A stretch of 18,484 nucleotides of DNA. Source: CAJXNP01 sp050305935. Its GTDB lineage: Bacteria; Bacteroidota; Bacteroidia; Cytophagales; Cyclobacteriaceae. The translations under genes were made by a program, and so were the position numbers. The notes below the pieces were generated by a model, which saw nothing but the letters and a program-made list of their open reading frames with translations, had not been told where the DNA came from and ran no database searches. How positions within the stretch are numbered: the stretch's first letter is position 1; every line of letters starts with the position of its first letter. Shown here in pieces: positions 7,927 through 15,248 of this stretch. The stretch covers positions 1-18,484 of the forward strand of contig JBNLGG010000076.1 of the NCBI GenBank assembly GCA_050305935.1. The letters are read 5' to 3'.

Positions 7927-8433
7927 CTATATCAATATCGCCAGATTTGATAATGAACTTGAGATCATTAAACCGGAAGATTTTGCTTCTTCCAGATTTA
8001 ATTCAAAACGCATCTTTCCTTCTTTTTCGACAAAATTGATCATAGAACCTTCGGTGGCAAGCCCGGGCTTTTCGGTAACTATTAAAACCGGAAGATTGCT
8101 AACCTTATCGATGACCACATCGAGCTTATCAGAGTTTTCCTCATCAATGAAAATGATATGTGGCGATTGAATTTGATTGATTGAGGTATATTTTTCCACG
8201 ACAATGGACATGCCTTGTGTCTCCCCTTTTTCATTGGCCATTCTGGTGACACTTTTATACGCATCCTCATCACCAATCACTCCAATGGTAAACGAACCAG
8301 TATTATATGAATCCGGCCATTTGACATACCTACTGAATTGATACAAAAACAAACCCTGATAAATCTCTTTTTGGGCAAATGAAACGCCTGTTACCAACAG
8401 AAATGAAATCAAAACAAAACTTCTCTTTGACAT
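7927..8433 (-). CDS. YfiR-like family protein (DUF4154), copy 2
   Basis: Periplasmic protein of 168 residues, paralogue of the gene at 6976. The signal peptide MSKRSFVLISFLLVTGVSFA is cleaved before QKEIYQ. The same landmarks appear in the same order: FLYQFSRYVKWP, FTIGVIG, NQIQSPHIIF, LIVTEKPGLATEGSMINF, KMRFELN. By eye close to half the mature residues match copy 1, so the pair probably arose by tandem duplication followed by long divergence. The mature protein has no cysteine at all. Start: an upstream in-frame TTG at 8442 is possible, but the ATG at 8433 starts the signal peptide cleanly. The 5' end faces the potassium-channel gene across 70 bases, so the two share a promoter region. Binding partner unknown. 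Confidence 0.85.
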   Translation of the reverse strand: MSKRSFVLISFLLVTGVSFAQKEIYQGLFLYQFSRYVKWPDSYNTGSFTIGVIGDEDAYKSVTRMANEKGETQGMSIVVEKYTSINQIQSPHIIFIDEENSDKLDVVIDKVSNLPVLIVTEKPGLATEGSMINFVEKEGKMRFELNLEEAKSSGLMISSSLSNLAILI

Positions 8434-8503
8434 ATTTATCAAACTATTTTATCACATTGCACCATCAATATTAGTTAAACAATCTTAGGTAATAAAATCC
8501 TTT

Positions 8504-9439
8504 ATGAAAATTAGATTGCTAAAAAAATGGGTTGAATACAACGATTCAGGTTTTGGAAGCAAGCCCGAAAATGAGCCATTGCGGCTGATAAACCAGGATG
8601 GTAGCGTCAATGTCAGGAAAACTGGTATCGGTATCCTCCAACAGTTCAGCATCTTTCATTTTTTGGTGACAATCAAATGGATATGGTTTAATTTATGCGT
8701 CATCCTATCATTTCTTATCATAAACATTTTTTTTGCTTCGATCTATTACCTGACTGCTCCAGCCTCGATTAACTCCATCAATTCAAATCGTTTTGACATT
8801 TTTATGGATGCATTTTACTTCAGTGCCCAAACCTTTTCAACCGTCGGTTACGGCAGACTGAATCCGATTTCAAATGCGGAAAACATCGTTTCGGTACTCG
8901 AAATGTTAATAGGAATGATGTACCTGGCGCTGGCGACCGGGCTCCTTTATGCCCGTTTTTCCAGGCCTGTATCAAAAGTCTTGTTTAGCGATAAAGCGCT
9001 CATTGCCCCGTATTTGGACAAGATAGGTCTCATGTTTAGAATATCCAATGCAAAAAACAACCTTCTTATCAATGTGGAGGTTCGCGTGCTTTTAACAATG
9101 AAGATCGAAATCAATGGAAAAAAAGAGCGAAAGTTTTTTATCCTACCCCTCGAAAGAAATCGAATCGATTTGCTGTCATTATCCTGGACCGTTGTTCACC
9201 CGATTGACGAAGACAGCCCTTTGTATGGCATGACAGAAAATTTATTTAATGAATCAGATCCCGAAATTGTAGTGCTGGTCAATGGGTTTAATGACACACT
9301 CTCCCAGTCAATCCATCATAGAACGTCCTATAAGTACAATGAAGTGGAATGGAATGCTAAGTTTGACTATATTTTCAGTACAAAAAAGGGAAAGACTATT
9401 ATCGATCTTTCCCGATTAAGTAGTTTCTCTAAAATCTGA
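8504..9439 (+). CDS. Inward-rectifier potassium channel, KirBac type
   Basis: Tetrameric inner-membrane K+ channel. Layout of the 311 residues: a cytoplasmic N-terminus with an amphipathic slide-helix region; TM1 (about 57-80, FNLCVILSFLIINIFF); the pore helix and selectivity filter T113-V114-G115-Y116-G117; TM2 (about 128-150, SVLEMLIGMMYLALATGLL); then a cytoplasmic immunoglobulin-like Kir domain. That domain carries the usual landmarks: FRISNAKNNLLINVEVRVLL, a WTVVHPIDEDSPLYG segment, and IVVLVNGFNDTLSQSIHHR with YNEVEWNAKF. Length is normal for bacterial Kir proteins. The stop codon abuts that of the mscS-like gene on the other strand. Ligand gating (by lipid or pH) is known for relatives but cannot be read from this sequence. 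Confidence 0.93.
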   Translation: MKIRLLKKWVEYNDSGFGSKPENEPLRLINQDGSVNVRKTGIGILQQFSIFHFLVTIKWIWFNLCVILSFLIINIFFASIYYLTAPASINSINSNRFDIFMDAFYFSAQTFSTVGYGRLNPISNAENIVSVLEMLIGMMYLALATGLLYARFSRPVSKVLFSDKALIAPYLDKIGLMFRISNAKNNLLINVEVRVLLTMKIEINGKKERKFFILPLERNRIDLLSLSWTVVHPIDEDSPLYGMTENLFNESDPEIVVLVNGFNDTLSQSIHHRTSYKYNEVEWNAKFDYIFSTKKGKTIIDLSRLSSFSKI

Positions 9440-10273
9440 TTACTTCTGCTGAAACAAATGTACGTCCCTCTGAGGGAAAGGTATTGAAATACCTTCTTTA
9501 TCAAAGGCCTTTTTCACCCGTTCATTCATGTCAAATGTAACCTGCCAGTAATCTTCACTGGCCACCAGCGCTCTGACTTTTATGTCCACAGAACTATCAC
9601 CGAGATTAGAAACATTGATAAAATAAGTTCCTGGTTCATCCTTCACCCTTTCATCACCGAACACCGTCTTTTCGATGATTGATCTGGCTTTATCAATATC
9701 ATCGCCATACCCAATACCAAAAACCCATTCCACCTTTCTGGTGGGTTCTGTGGAATAGTTGATCATCGAGTTGTTGGAGAGTTGGCTATTTGGGATGATG
9801 ATGGTTTTGTTATCCCAGGTTTTTAATATGGTATTAAATATCTGAATTTCGCTCACCGATCCGATATAGCCACCGGCTTCAAGCACATCGCCAACTTTGT
9901 AGGGTCTAAAAATAAGTATCATTACTCCCCCCGCAAAATTCTGAAGAGTTCCTGAAAGGGCCATACCGATGGCCAATCCAGCCGCACCAAGGATGGCAAT
10001 GAATGAGGTCATTTCTATCCCTATCATTCCCAAAACGCTTATCACTACCAAAACTCTTAGAAGGTTAAGTATTAGCGACATCAGGAAGGGTTTCAGAGAA
10101 GGATCCAAATTTCTCTTTTCCATTACCTTCCCAATTCCACTGGTGATTTTTTTAACAATCCATAATCCTACCATCAGGAAAAGGAGGCCACCGACCAGGC
10201 TTGATCCGTATTCGATCAGATAATCCCGGGCAAGTTGTGAATACTTATTCACTTGCTGCATTGATTCGTCCAT
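9440..10273 (-). CDS. mscS: Small-conductance mechanosensitive channel, MscS family
   Basis: Inner-membrane channel that opens under membrane tension and releases solutes during hypo-osmotic shock. In 277 residues: two hydrophobic helices (about 24-41 and 67-87), then the pore-lining third helix, rich in glycine and alanine (ILGAAGLAIGMALSGTLQNF, about 94-113), then the beta domain (RPYKVGDVLEAGGYIGSV, IIIPNSQLSNNSMINYS) and the alpha-beta C-terminal domain ending in FPQRDVHLFQQK. It is close in length and layout to E. coli MscS (286 residues). Start: ATG at 10273; the ATG four codons later is also possible. It converges on the Kir gene with no intervening base, so the two transcripts must overlap at their 3' ends unless termination happens inside the genes. 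The gene pair is a plausible osmotic and ion-balance set. Confidence 0.93.
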   Translation of the reverse strand: MDESMQQVNKYSQLARDYLIEYGSSLVGGLLFLMVGLWIVKKITSGIGKVMEKRNLDPSLKPFLMSLILNLLRVLVVISVLGMIGIEMTSFIAILGAAGLAIGMALSGTLQNFAGGVMILIFRPYKVGDVLEAGGYIGSVSEIQIFNTILKTWDNKTIIIPNSQLSNNSMINYSTEPTRKVEWVFGIGYGDDIDKARSIIEKTVFGDERVKDEPGTYFINVSNLGDSSVDIKVRALVASEDYWQVTFDMNERVKKAFDKEGISIPFPQRDVHLFQQK

Positions 10274-10364
10274 AGTTGAGTTTAGTTTGGTTATGATTAA
10301 TGTAATTCAAATAAGAAACATTGACTACCGAAACAAAAGGAAATGTGGATTGTTTTTTAAAATT

Positions 10365-10699
10365 TTAATTTTCCTTGTATTCGAGCAGGTCGTCAGCGGA
10401 AGTGATTAACTTAACAACATCATTTTCGATCTGCATTGAATGCACCACACTCAGCGTTTTGCCATATAAAGTTTCAAATTGACTCAGCACTTCCCCAGTG
10501 AAAGTTTCCGGGTCAGTCACACCAAGAGATCCAAAAGTCACTGTGCCAGCGCCACCGAAGGATATGGGCCCGAAAAACTGTTGCAACCACCATTGCCATT
10601 GATTTTCTTTTTGTCAAGATCAACCGTGAGGACAATGTCTTCCGGTATTGAAACTTCCTTACCACTTCTCACCGGTCGGGATAAAGAATAGTCCGTGGA
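10365..10699 (-). pseudogene. META/HslJ-like domain, cut off by a stop and frameshifted
   Basis: Directly after the stop codon of the DUF4377 gene, in the same frame, the sequence continues as STDYSLSRPVRSGKEVSIPE, DIVLTVDLDKKKING and NGGCNSFSGPY. NGNGGCNSFSG is the signature of the META (HslJ) domain. The frame then breaks near 10561; inserting one T restores SFGGAGTVTFGSLGVT and the rest to the stop at 10365 (KLITSADDLLEYKEN). An apparent 73-codon gene from 10586 is only the 3' part of this. META domains are commonly joined to DUF4377 in one Bacteroidota lipoprotein, so the most likely story is a single ancestral gene at 10365-11029 damaged by a nonsense change and a one-base deletion. Sequencing error cannot be excluded, but two lesions would be needed. 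Confidence 0.75.
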
Positions 10700-11029
10700 T
10701 TATATTGAAGTCTCCTCTTCTTTAGCCTTATTCCCGGCATAGGGATTCTTTTCAAGAATTTCGACGATTTGATAGGCAGGTCGCTCCACTCCAAAATCAT
10801 CTACCAGCCTGATCTTCTTAACAACCACCCGGTAAACATACCCCTCCTCATATTCAAAACCCACAATGTCCTCAGCGATCATCACCCAGTTATCGTCATC
10901 ACTGCTTTTGATTAAATAACACTCTCCCCTTCCGCCGATGGAACATTCTGCCATCTTCGGAGCCACATAAAGTTTCTGGGTACAGGAAAACGCCAATAAG
11001 GCCAGGATCGTCAAGTAGATTTGTTTCAT
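10700..11029 (-). CDS. DUF4377 lipoprotein (likely truncated by nonsense mutation)
   Basis: Predicted lipoprotein: the signal peptide MKQIYLTILALLAFSC places the lipidated Cys at residue 16 (lipobox LAFSC). The DUF4377 domain fills residues about 25-95, with GGRGECYLIKSS, DDNWVMIAEDIVGFEYEEGY and a final YQIVEILEKNPY. The function of DUF4377 is unknown. The protein ends after a charged KAKEEETSI tail at a TAA (10700-10702), beyond which META-domain coding continues in the same frame. The 109-residue product may still be made and be stable, since the DUF4377 unit is complete. It lies 73 bases after the EamA gene on the same strand and could be read from it. Confidence 0.75.
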   Translation of the reverse strand: MKQIYLTILALLAFSCTQKLYVAPKMAECSIGGRGECYLIKSSDDDNWVMIAEDIVGFEYEEGYVYRVVVKKIRLVDDFGVERPAYQIVEILEKNPYAGNKAKEEETSI

Positions 11030-11102
11030 TGTGGTTTGTTTAGTACTAGTCCAATAGGCAATAAAAGTTAGATGTTAAGAATTAAAAATACAAGACAAAA
11101 AA

Positions 11103-11999
11103 TCAGGCAGTAGCCTCTTTTAATTTTTGCGAATTTTTTAGCGTAATGAAATTCCCAACCACGAGAAGGACTGTACCGGTCACCGAAAACAAATTCCACT
11201 GGTAGCTCTCAAAAATAGTGGAGATGGTTAGCGCCACCAATGGCACTACTAAAATGACATATCCGGCTTTGTCAGGCCCAATTTCCCCCAACATCTTTAG
11301 GTACACACTAAACGCAATAATGGAACCGAAAACTGCCAGATAAAGCAAAGACATCAAATATTCAGGTGAGATATCAAAAACCAACTGTTTCCCGGAGACA
11401 AACCCGATGGCCACCATTGCCAATGCCCCGTATATCATCCCAAGTGCATTGTTTTGAATTAAGGGTATTTTGTTTCGCTGATTTAAAGCTGACAAAATAT
11501 TGCCTGTTGAAGCCAGAAACACGGAAGCCAGGCAGAAAATAATCGCCGGAATGGTGTGCTCAGTGAATGTGATTGCCAATTCATTTCTAAAAAGTAGTAC
11601 TACACCGGAAAAACCAAGAAGGGACGCAAAAACAACATTCGCATTGATGGGTCCTTTTAATACCAGCCGGTTTAAAATGATATTCATAAATACCAGCGTC
11701 GAAAACACGACGGCTACCAGCGCACTTGTAAGGTATTCCTCTGCCATGTACACGAACCAGTAATTTAATCCAAATAGGCAGATTCCCTGCAAGGCAATAA
11801 ACAAATGGCTTTTGGCCGAAAACCGAAGGCTTTTCTTTGCAGCAAGGCAGTACAACAAAATCAGCAAGCCAGCGATCAAAAAACGGAATGCTACCGAAAA
11901 CATGGGGTCAGTAGGACCAATCTGAAATTTGATTATGTACCAGGTCGATCCCCAGATAAAAGAAGGGACGAGAAAGTAAAATAAGCTTCTGGAATTCAT
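11103..11999 (-). CDS. EamA-family drug/metabolite transporter
   Basis: Inner-membrane carrier of the DMT superfamily, usually an exporter of amino acids or other small metabolites; the substrate cannot be assigned. The 298 residues form about ten hydrophobic helices in two EamA repeats. The first begins with PSFIWGSTWYIIKFQIG, the usual EamA opening (W-G-s-t/n/f), and includes FRFLIAGLLILLYC. The second begins around FCLASVFLASTGNILSAL and includes GSIIAFSVYLKMLGEIGPDKAGYV. The C-terminus is a short basic tail. The ATG at 11999 is well placed before the first helix, with no strong ribosome site. A strong bidirectional terminator lies about 110 bases upstream and separates this gene from the P-II/amtB unit. 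Confidence 0.9.
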   Translation of the reverse strand: MNSRSLFYFLVPSFIWGSTWYIIKFQIGPTDPMFSVAFRFLIAGLLILLYCLAAKKSLRFSAKSHLFIALQGICLFGLNYWFVYMAEEYLTSALVAVVFSTLVFMNIILNRLVLKGPINANVVFASLLGFSGVVLLFRNELAITFTEHTIPAIIFCLASVFLASTGNILSALNQRNKIPLIQNNALGMIYGALAMVAIGFVSGKQLVFDISPEYLMSLLYLAVFGSIIAFSVYLKMLGEIGPDKAGYVILVVPLVALTISTIFESYQWNLFSVTGTVLLVVGNFITLKNSQKLKEATA

Positions 12000-12110
12000 G
12001 TGTTTTGATTAGTATCTTTTCTACTACGGCACAAGCCCCGTAACCGTTCATTAAATCCATACAAAACATTCATGAAATCAGGATATCACCAACAAGATGA
12101 AGAAGCCTTT

Positions 12111-12147
12111 CACAAAAAAAGCCGACTGCTAACCGGCTTTTTTTGTG
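12111..12147. terminator. Strong bidirectional terminator downstream of the P-II gene
   Basis: Perfect 14-base arms, 12111-12124 (CAC, seven A, GCCG) and 12134-12147 (CGGC, seven T, GTG), with a 9-base loop. A/T runs flank a GC core on both strands. It most likely ends the amtB/P-II transcript before the EamA promoter. Confidence 0.88.
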
Positions 12148-12158
12148 AAAATAATTTT

Positions 12159-12208
12159 AATGGCTCACTAAATTGCTACCGCCATGGCTTGTGTCTTCAA
12201 GAGCCATT
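12159..12208. repeat. Inverted repeat in the 3' region of the P-II gene
   Basis: AATGGCTC (12159-12166) and GAGCCATT (12201-12208) are perfect complements. An overlapping pair, TTTAATGG (12156-12163) with CCATTAAA (12209-12216), allows an alternative fold. The 8-base palindrome GCCATGGC lies in the loop at 12181-12188. Role unknown. Confidence 0.4.
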
Positions 12209-12293
12209 CCATTAAACTATCCGGTTCATGAGGACACAGAACCAGGGCGTAAAAGATAACATGACAAAGGGTTTGCACAAAATTAACTCTCAA

Positions 12294-12659
12294 CTAAATA
12301 GCAGCCGACCCTTTCTCTTCAGTCCTGATCCTGATGCATTCCTCCAATGGGGTAATGAAGATCTTACCATCGCCTACCTGCCCATCCTGCTGTTTGGCAT
12401 CTTGCGCGGCAGGTGACTTGGCCGCCTTAATAATGGTATTGACAGTGATGTCAACAAACTGCTCATTGACGGCAATCTCCACCTTTATTTTAGGAATAAG
12501 AGACGGAACTACTTTTCGGCCCCGATATATTTCCTCGGAAATCTGTTGACCATGACCCGAAACCCTTGTCACGGTGATCCTTGTGATTTCAGCCTCAATC
12601 AGCGCCTCCCTGACCTGATCGAGTTGTGTTTCCCTTATTATTGCTGTAATTAATTTCAT
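12294..12659 (-). CDS. glnK: P-II family nitrogen regulatory protein, non-canonical
   Basis: Trimeric cytoplasmic sensor of ATP/ADP and 2-oxoglutarate that normally docks on AmtB and blocks it. The 121 residues begin MKLITAIIRETQLDQVREAL and show the P-II core: GHGQQISEEIYRG (T-loop, Gln39 kept), LIPKIKVEIAV, VGDGKIF (B-loop) and CIRIRTEEKG. Two departures stand out. The residue that aligns with the uridylylated Tyr51 of E. coli GlnB appears to be Val50 (RGRKVVPSLIPK against RGAEYMVDFLPK). Between TIIKAA and VGDGKIF there are about ten extra residues (KSPAAQDAKQQDGQ). The arginine that plugs AmtB in E. coli GlnK (Arg47) has a counterpart in Arg46. Lying downstream of amtB on the same strand supports the GlnK role, but the symbol is by context. 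Confidence 0.85.
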   Translation of the reverse strand: MKLITAIIRETQLDQVREALIEAEITRITVTRVSGHGQQISEEIYRGRKVVPSLIPKIKVEIAVNEQFVDITVNTIIKAAKSPAAQDAKQQDGQVGDGKIFITPLEECIRIRTEEKGSAAI

Positions 12660-12689
12660 TTGTTTAAATTTTGTCGGTTTTCATCGGTA

Positions 12690-12706
12690 TCCCGATAACT
12701 TCGGGA
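12690..12706. repeat. Imperfect palindrome, TCCCGA...TCGGGA
   Basis: TCCCGA (12690-12695) and TCGGGA (12701-12706) around a five-base TAACT. It resembles an eroded CCCGATAGCTATCGGG-type intergenic palindrome. First of three GC-rich palindromes between amtB and the P-II gene. Confidence 0.55.
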
Positions 12707-12720
12707 GAACCACTGTTTAC

Positions 12721-12736
12721 CCCGAAAGCTTTCGGG
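12721..12736. repeat. Perfect 16-base palindrome
   Basis: CCCGAAAGCTTTCGGG reads the same on both strands. It lies 14 bases from the preceding palindrome and 61 bases upstream of the P-II start codon in the direction of transcription. Confidence 0.6.
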
Positions 12737-12809
12737 CCCTTCTGCGTATCAACACTTTTACATGGTGGTTTCATCTGTCTATAATTTGTTTTCAAAGGTC
12801 AGATGCCAT

Positions 12810-12823
12810 GCCTGCCGGCAGGC
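12810..12823. repeat. Perfect 14-base palindrome
   Basis: GCCTGCCGGCAGGC reads the same on both strands and is much richer in G+C than its surroundings. Third of the group between amtB and the P-II gene. Confidence 0.6.
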
Positions 12824-12827
12824 GGGG

Positions 12828-12879
12828 AATGCCCATTATATTCATTCTTGTTGAGTATGAAGTCATTCTTATGGGCATT
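12828..12879. repeat. Inverted repeat just after the amtB stop codon
   Basis: AATGCCCAT (12828-12836) and ATGGGCATT (12871-12879) are perfect 9-base complements with a 34-base loop, starting 12 bases past the amtB stop. The loop side holds a repeated TCATTCTT (12842-12849 and 12863-12870). There is no T-run, so it may be an attenuator or processing site rather than a full terminator. Confidence 0.45.
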
Positions 12880-12891
12880 TCATGATTCGAA

Positions 12892-14226
12892 TTAGTTTGG
12901 ATTAAGCATTCCGTAGCCATGTTCACCGTGGTAAGAACTATCAAGCCCTTGCATTTCCTTCTCAGGTGTAGACCTCAGTCCAAGTGTTTTATTGATGATA
13001 ACCAATAAAATCAGCGTCAAAATACCAGCGTATGCGATAGCGATCACAACCGCCATCACTTGAATACCCAACTGATCCCAGATAGACCATGAGCCACCCA
13101 CGGCTGCCGCTGCGTCATCCATCCAGCTCTGGCGAATAAAGAAGGTCAGGAAAAGAGCGCCAATGATTCCTCCCACTCCATGCACACCAAATGCATCCAG
13201 GCTGTCATCGTAACCAAGCTTATTTTTAAGTGTAATGGCCATATAACAAATGATCGAAGCTAATATTCCCAATACCATTGCTCCTAAGGGTTGTACTACA
13301 CCGGCAGCAGGAGTCACAGCCACCAAACCGGCCAAAATCCCTGAAACGAATCCAAGCGCGGTGGCTTTCCCCTGGTGCCACCCTTCAATGATAATCCAGG
13401 TCAAAGCTCCACCTGCCGCAGCTACCTGAGTTGCCGTCAACGCCTGTGCTGTAGAAAGTCCACTTGAAATCGAGCTTCCTGCGTTGAAACCAAACCAGCC
13501 AACCCATAGCAGTCCACCACCTATCATTGTCATCACCAGGTTACTGGGTGGCATGTTCGTTTTGGGGAATCCCCGTCTCGCCCCTAAATAAACAGCCGCT
13601 ACCAGGCCACTGATTCCTGCTGAAATATGCACTACCGTACCACCAGCAAAGTCGATCGCCCCATTGGCACCCAGGTTAAACAGAAAGCCGTCTTCCGCCC
13701 ATACCCAATGGCAAAGCGGATTGTACACCAATAGACCCCAGGCCGCTATGAAAACGCAGTAGGCTTTAAAATTCACCCGCTCAGCGAATGCACCAGCGAT
13801 AAGTGCAGGAGTAATAATGGCAAACTTTCCCTGGAACATGCTAAATACATATTCAGGTATGCCCGCATCCATGATCTTGGTATCAATTCCATTTAAAAAT
13901 ACAAGATCACTATTCCAGCCAAACCATCCGCCCAAGACGCTTGGCCCAAAGCACATGGCATAGCCGCAAATCACCCAGATCACCGTCATGATCCCCATAG
14001 CGGCGAAGCTGTGCATCATAGTTCCAAGCACATTTTTTGTACGTACCAGTCCCCCATAAAACATAGCGAGACCGGGCACCATCAACAATACGAGCGATGT
14101 GGAAGTGAGCATCCAAGCAGTGGCTCCGGTATCAATTTCAGCGCCATCGGATGCATAGACACCTACTCCGGAAAATAGCATACACGCTATTGTCAGCGAT
14201 AAAAATCGCCCAATAAGTTTTACCAT
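12892..14226 (-). CDS. amtB: Ammonium transporter, Amt family
   Basis: Trimeric inner-membrane ammonium channel. The 444 residues start with a signal peptide (MVKLIGRFLSLTIACMLFSG, cleaved near YASDG), followed by eleven predicted helices. Key residues are present: the conserved Asp in AIDFAGGTVVH, and the twin pore histidines at His200 (TVVHIS) and His349 (FGVHGVGG), 149 apart as in E. coli AmtB (150). LVPGLAMFYGGL-like and GKFAIITPALIAGAFAERV segments are typical, and WVGWFGFNAGS carries the expected aromatic gate residue. Start: ATG at 14226 with AAAGGA about ten bases upstream, one of the clearer ribosome sites in the window. The P-II gene follows 232 bases downstream on the same strand, the usual amtB-glnK pairing, though the gap is unusually long and full of palindromes. 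Confidence 0.97.
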   Translation of the reverse strand: MVKLIGRFLSLTIACMLFSGVGVYASDGAEIDTGATAWMLTSTSLVLLMVPGLAMFYGGLVRTKNVLGTMMHSFAAMGIMTVIWVICGYAMCFGPSVLGGWFGWNSDLVFLNGIDTKIMDAGIPEYVFSMFQGKFAIITPALIAGAFAERVNFKAYCVFIAAWGLLVYNPLCHWVWAEDGFLFNLGANGAIDFAGGTVVHISAGISGLVAAVYLGARRGFPKTNMPPSNLVMTMIGGGLLWVGWFGFNAGSSISSGLSTAQALTATQVAAAGGALTWIIIEGWHQGKATALGFVSGILAGLVAVTPAAGVVQPLGAMVLGILASIICYMAITLKNKLGYDDSLDAFGVHGVGGIIGALFLTFFIRQSWMDDAAAAVGGSWSIWDQLGIQVMAVVIAIAYAGILTLILLVIINKTLGLRSTPEKEMQGLDSSYHGEHGYGMLNPN

Positions 14227-14354
14227 AATGTAGTTCCTTTAAAAAATATCCAAATATTCCAAAATTCATGATGGTTTTTGTCAAACCGACATGAATTGGG
14301 AGGCAAAACTACTGAAAAATTGAAAAAATTAATGAGACCGGCTGCATTTTAATA

Positions 14355-14394
14355 TAAAAAAGGAAGCCTGTCCAAAAATCAATTGAACAGGCTT
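14355..14394 (-). terminator. Terminator of the DUF4382 lipoprotein gene
   Basis: On the minus strand AAGCCTGT (14394-14387), a 15-base loop, ACAGGCTT (14371-14364), then CC and a run of six T. It lies 27 bases past the stop of the gene at 14421. Confidence 0.75.
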
Positions 14395-14420
14395 GCCCTA
14401 ACTATTTCCTACTATGTGTC

Positions 14421-15248
14421 TTATTCGGTTAGAAGGTTGATCTCGGCATCAATTTCTGTCTTATTTCCGGCATCCACTTTAACATCCTGTACCTTTAAGG
14501 TATCGTATCCTTCCTTGGTACAATACAATTCGTACTCACCCGCCGGAATTCCTGTAAGGGCGTAAAATCCACTTTCGTCTGAAAGGGTCGTCGCTACCAC
14601 AGTATCGTTTTCTATCCATGCCATCGCTCCGGAAACGGCAAGCTCCGTAGAGTCATATACCATTCCTTCGATCCGTCCGGTAGTTGCAATATTGACTGCC
14701 CTTATTACAGGCTTGAAATTAAATCCTTCTACCTTCCCTTTTATCAGGTTTCCTTTTGGAACAAATGATTTGCTTACATCAAAATCAAGAAGCAATTCGG
14801 TTGTTAATCCACCTGTGACCGTGATATTTGGGTGAACGAATACCTTCAGTCCAGACTGGGCCCCACTCGGAACCTTCAAGTCAAATTCCTGATCACCTTC
14901 CAACACCAAGCCGGATTTTGATATATATAAACGTATCAAATCGTAATTTCCAGCCGGTACTTCAAGATCAACCAATTCTGCAGTGATGCCATTCTGAAGG
15001 TCCAGGAGGTTGAGTTCCACCTCTTCCTCGCTTAACATGATCATCTCCGATCCTTCTTCATCTTTGGATCTCAATTCAATTCTACCAATCGTGACGTTGG
15101 CTTCCTTCACCAGTGAATAATCGAAGGGTGCATCGGTCATTTTTATAACCAATCGTCCAGTCACACTGTTTTCATCCTGGTTTCCACACCCTTGTAGGCC
15201 AAATATTCCGCCGATTGTTAAAAATAATACTATCAATTTCCTCATCAT
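14421..15248 (-). CDS. DUF4382 lipoprotein with carboxypeptidase-regulatory-like domain
   Basis: Predicted lipoprotein of 275 residues, with the lipobox GLQGC at Cys21 after a short basic and hydrophobic signal. Residues about 28-165 form a DUF4382 domain: TGRLVIKMTDAPFDYSLVKE, then VNLL-type ELNLLDLQNG, then VPAGNYDLIRLYIS, ending in LLLDFDVSKSFV. Residues about 190-270 form a beta-sandwich of the carboxypeptidase regulatory type: GRIEGMVYDS, DESGFYALTGIPAGEYELYC, KEGYDTLKVQDVKVDAG. Both domains are known from surface and envelope lipoproteins of Bacteroidota, but the biochemical role is unknown; binding of a surface polymer or protein is a guess. Two adjacent ATGs (15248 and 15245) serve equally well. 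It is divergent from the histidine kinase gene and has its own terminator. Confidence 0.87.
   Translation of the reverse strand: MMRKLIVLFLTIGGIFGLQGCGNQDENSVTGRLVIKMTDAPFDYSLVKEANVTIGRIELRSKDEEGSEMIMLSEEEVELNLLDLQNGITAELVDLEVPAGNYDLIRLYISKSGLVLEGDQEFDLKVPSGAQSGLKVFVHPNITVTGGLTTELLLDFDVSKSFVPKGNLIKGKVEGFNFKPVIRAVNIATTGRIEGMVYDSTELAVSGAMAWIENDTVVATTLSDESGFYALTGIPAGEYELYCTKEGYDTLKVQDVKVDAGNKTEIDAEINLLTE

Noticed and set aside
8427..8460. Possible promoter of YfiR-like copy 2 (TTG, 19 bases, TAGTTTG on the minus strand)
   Set aside because: The -7 box lacks one spacer base, and it sits only six bases from the start codon, which would leave almost no leader.
12228..12416. 62-codon frame on the plus strand
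   Set aside because: Mostly antisense to the 3' part of the P-II gene, with no coding character of its own.
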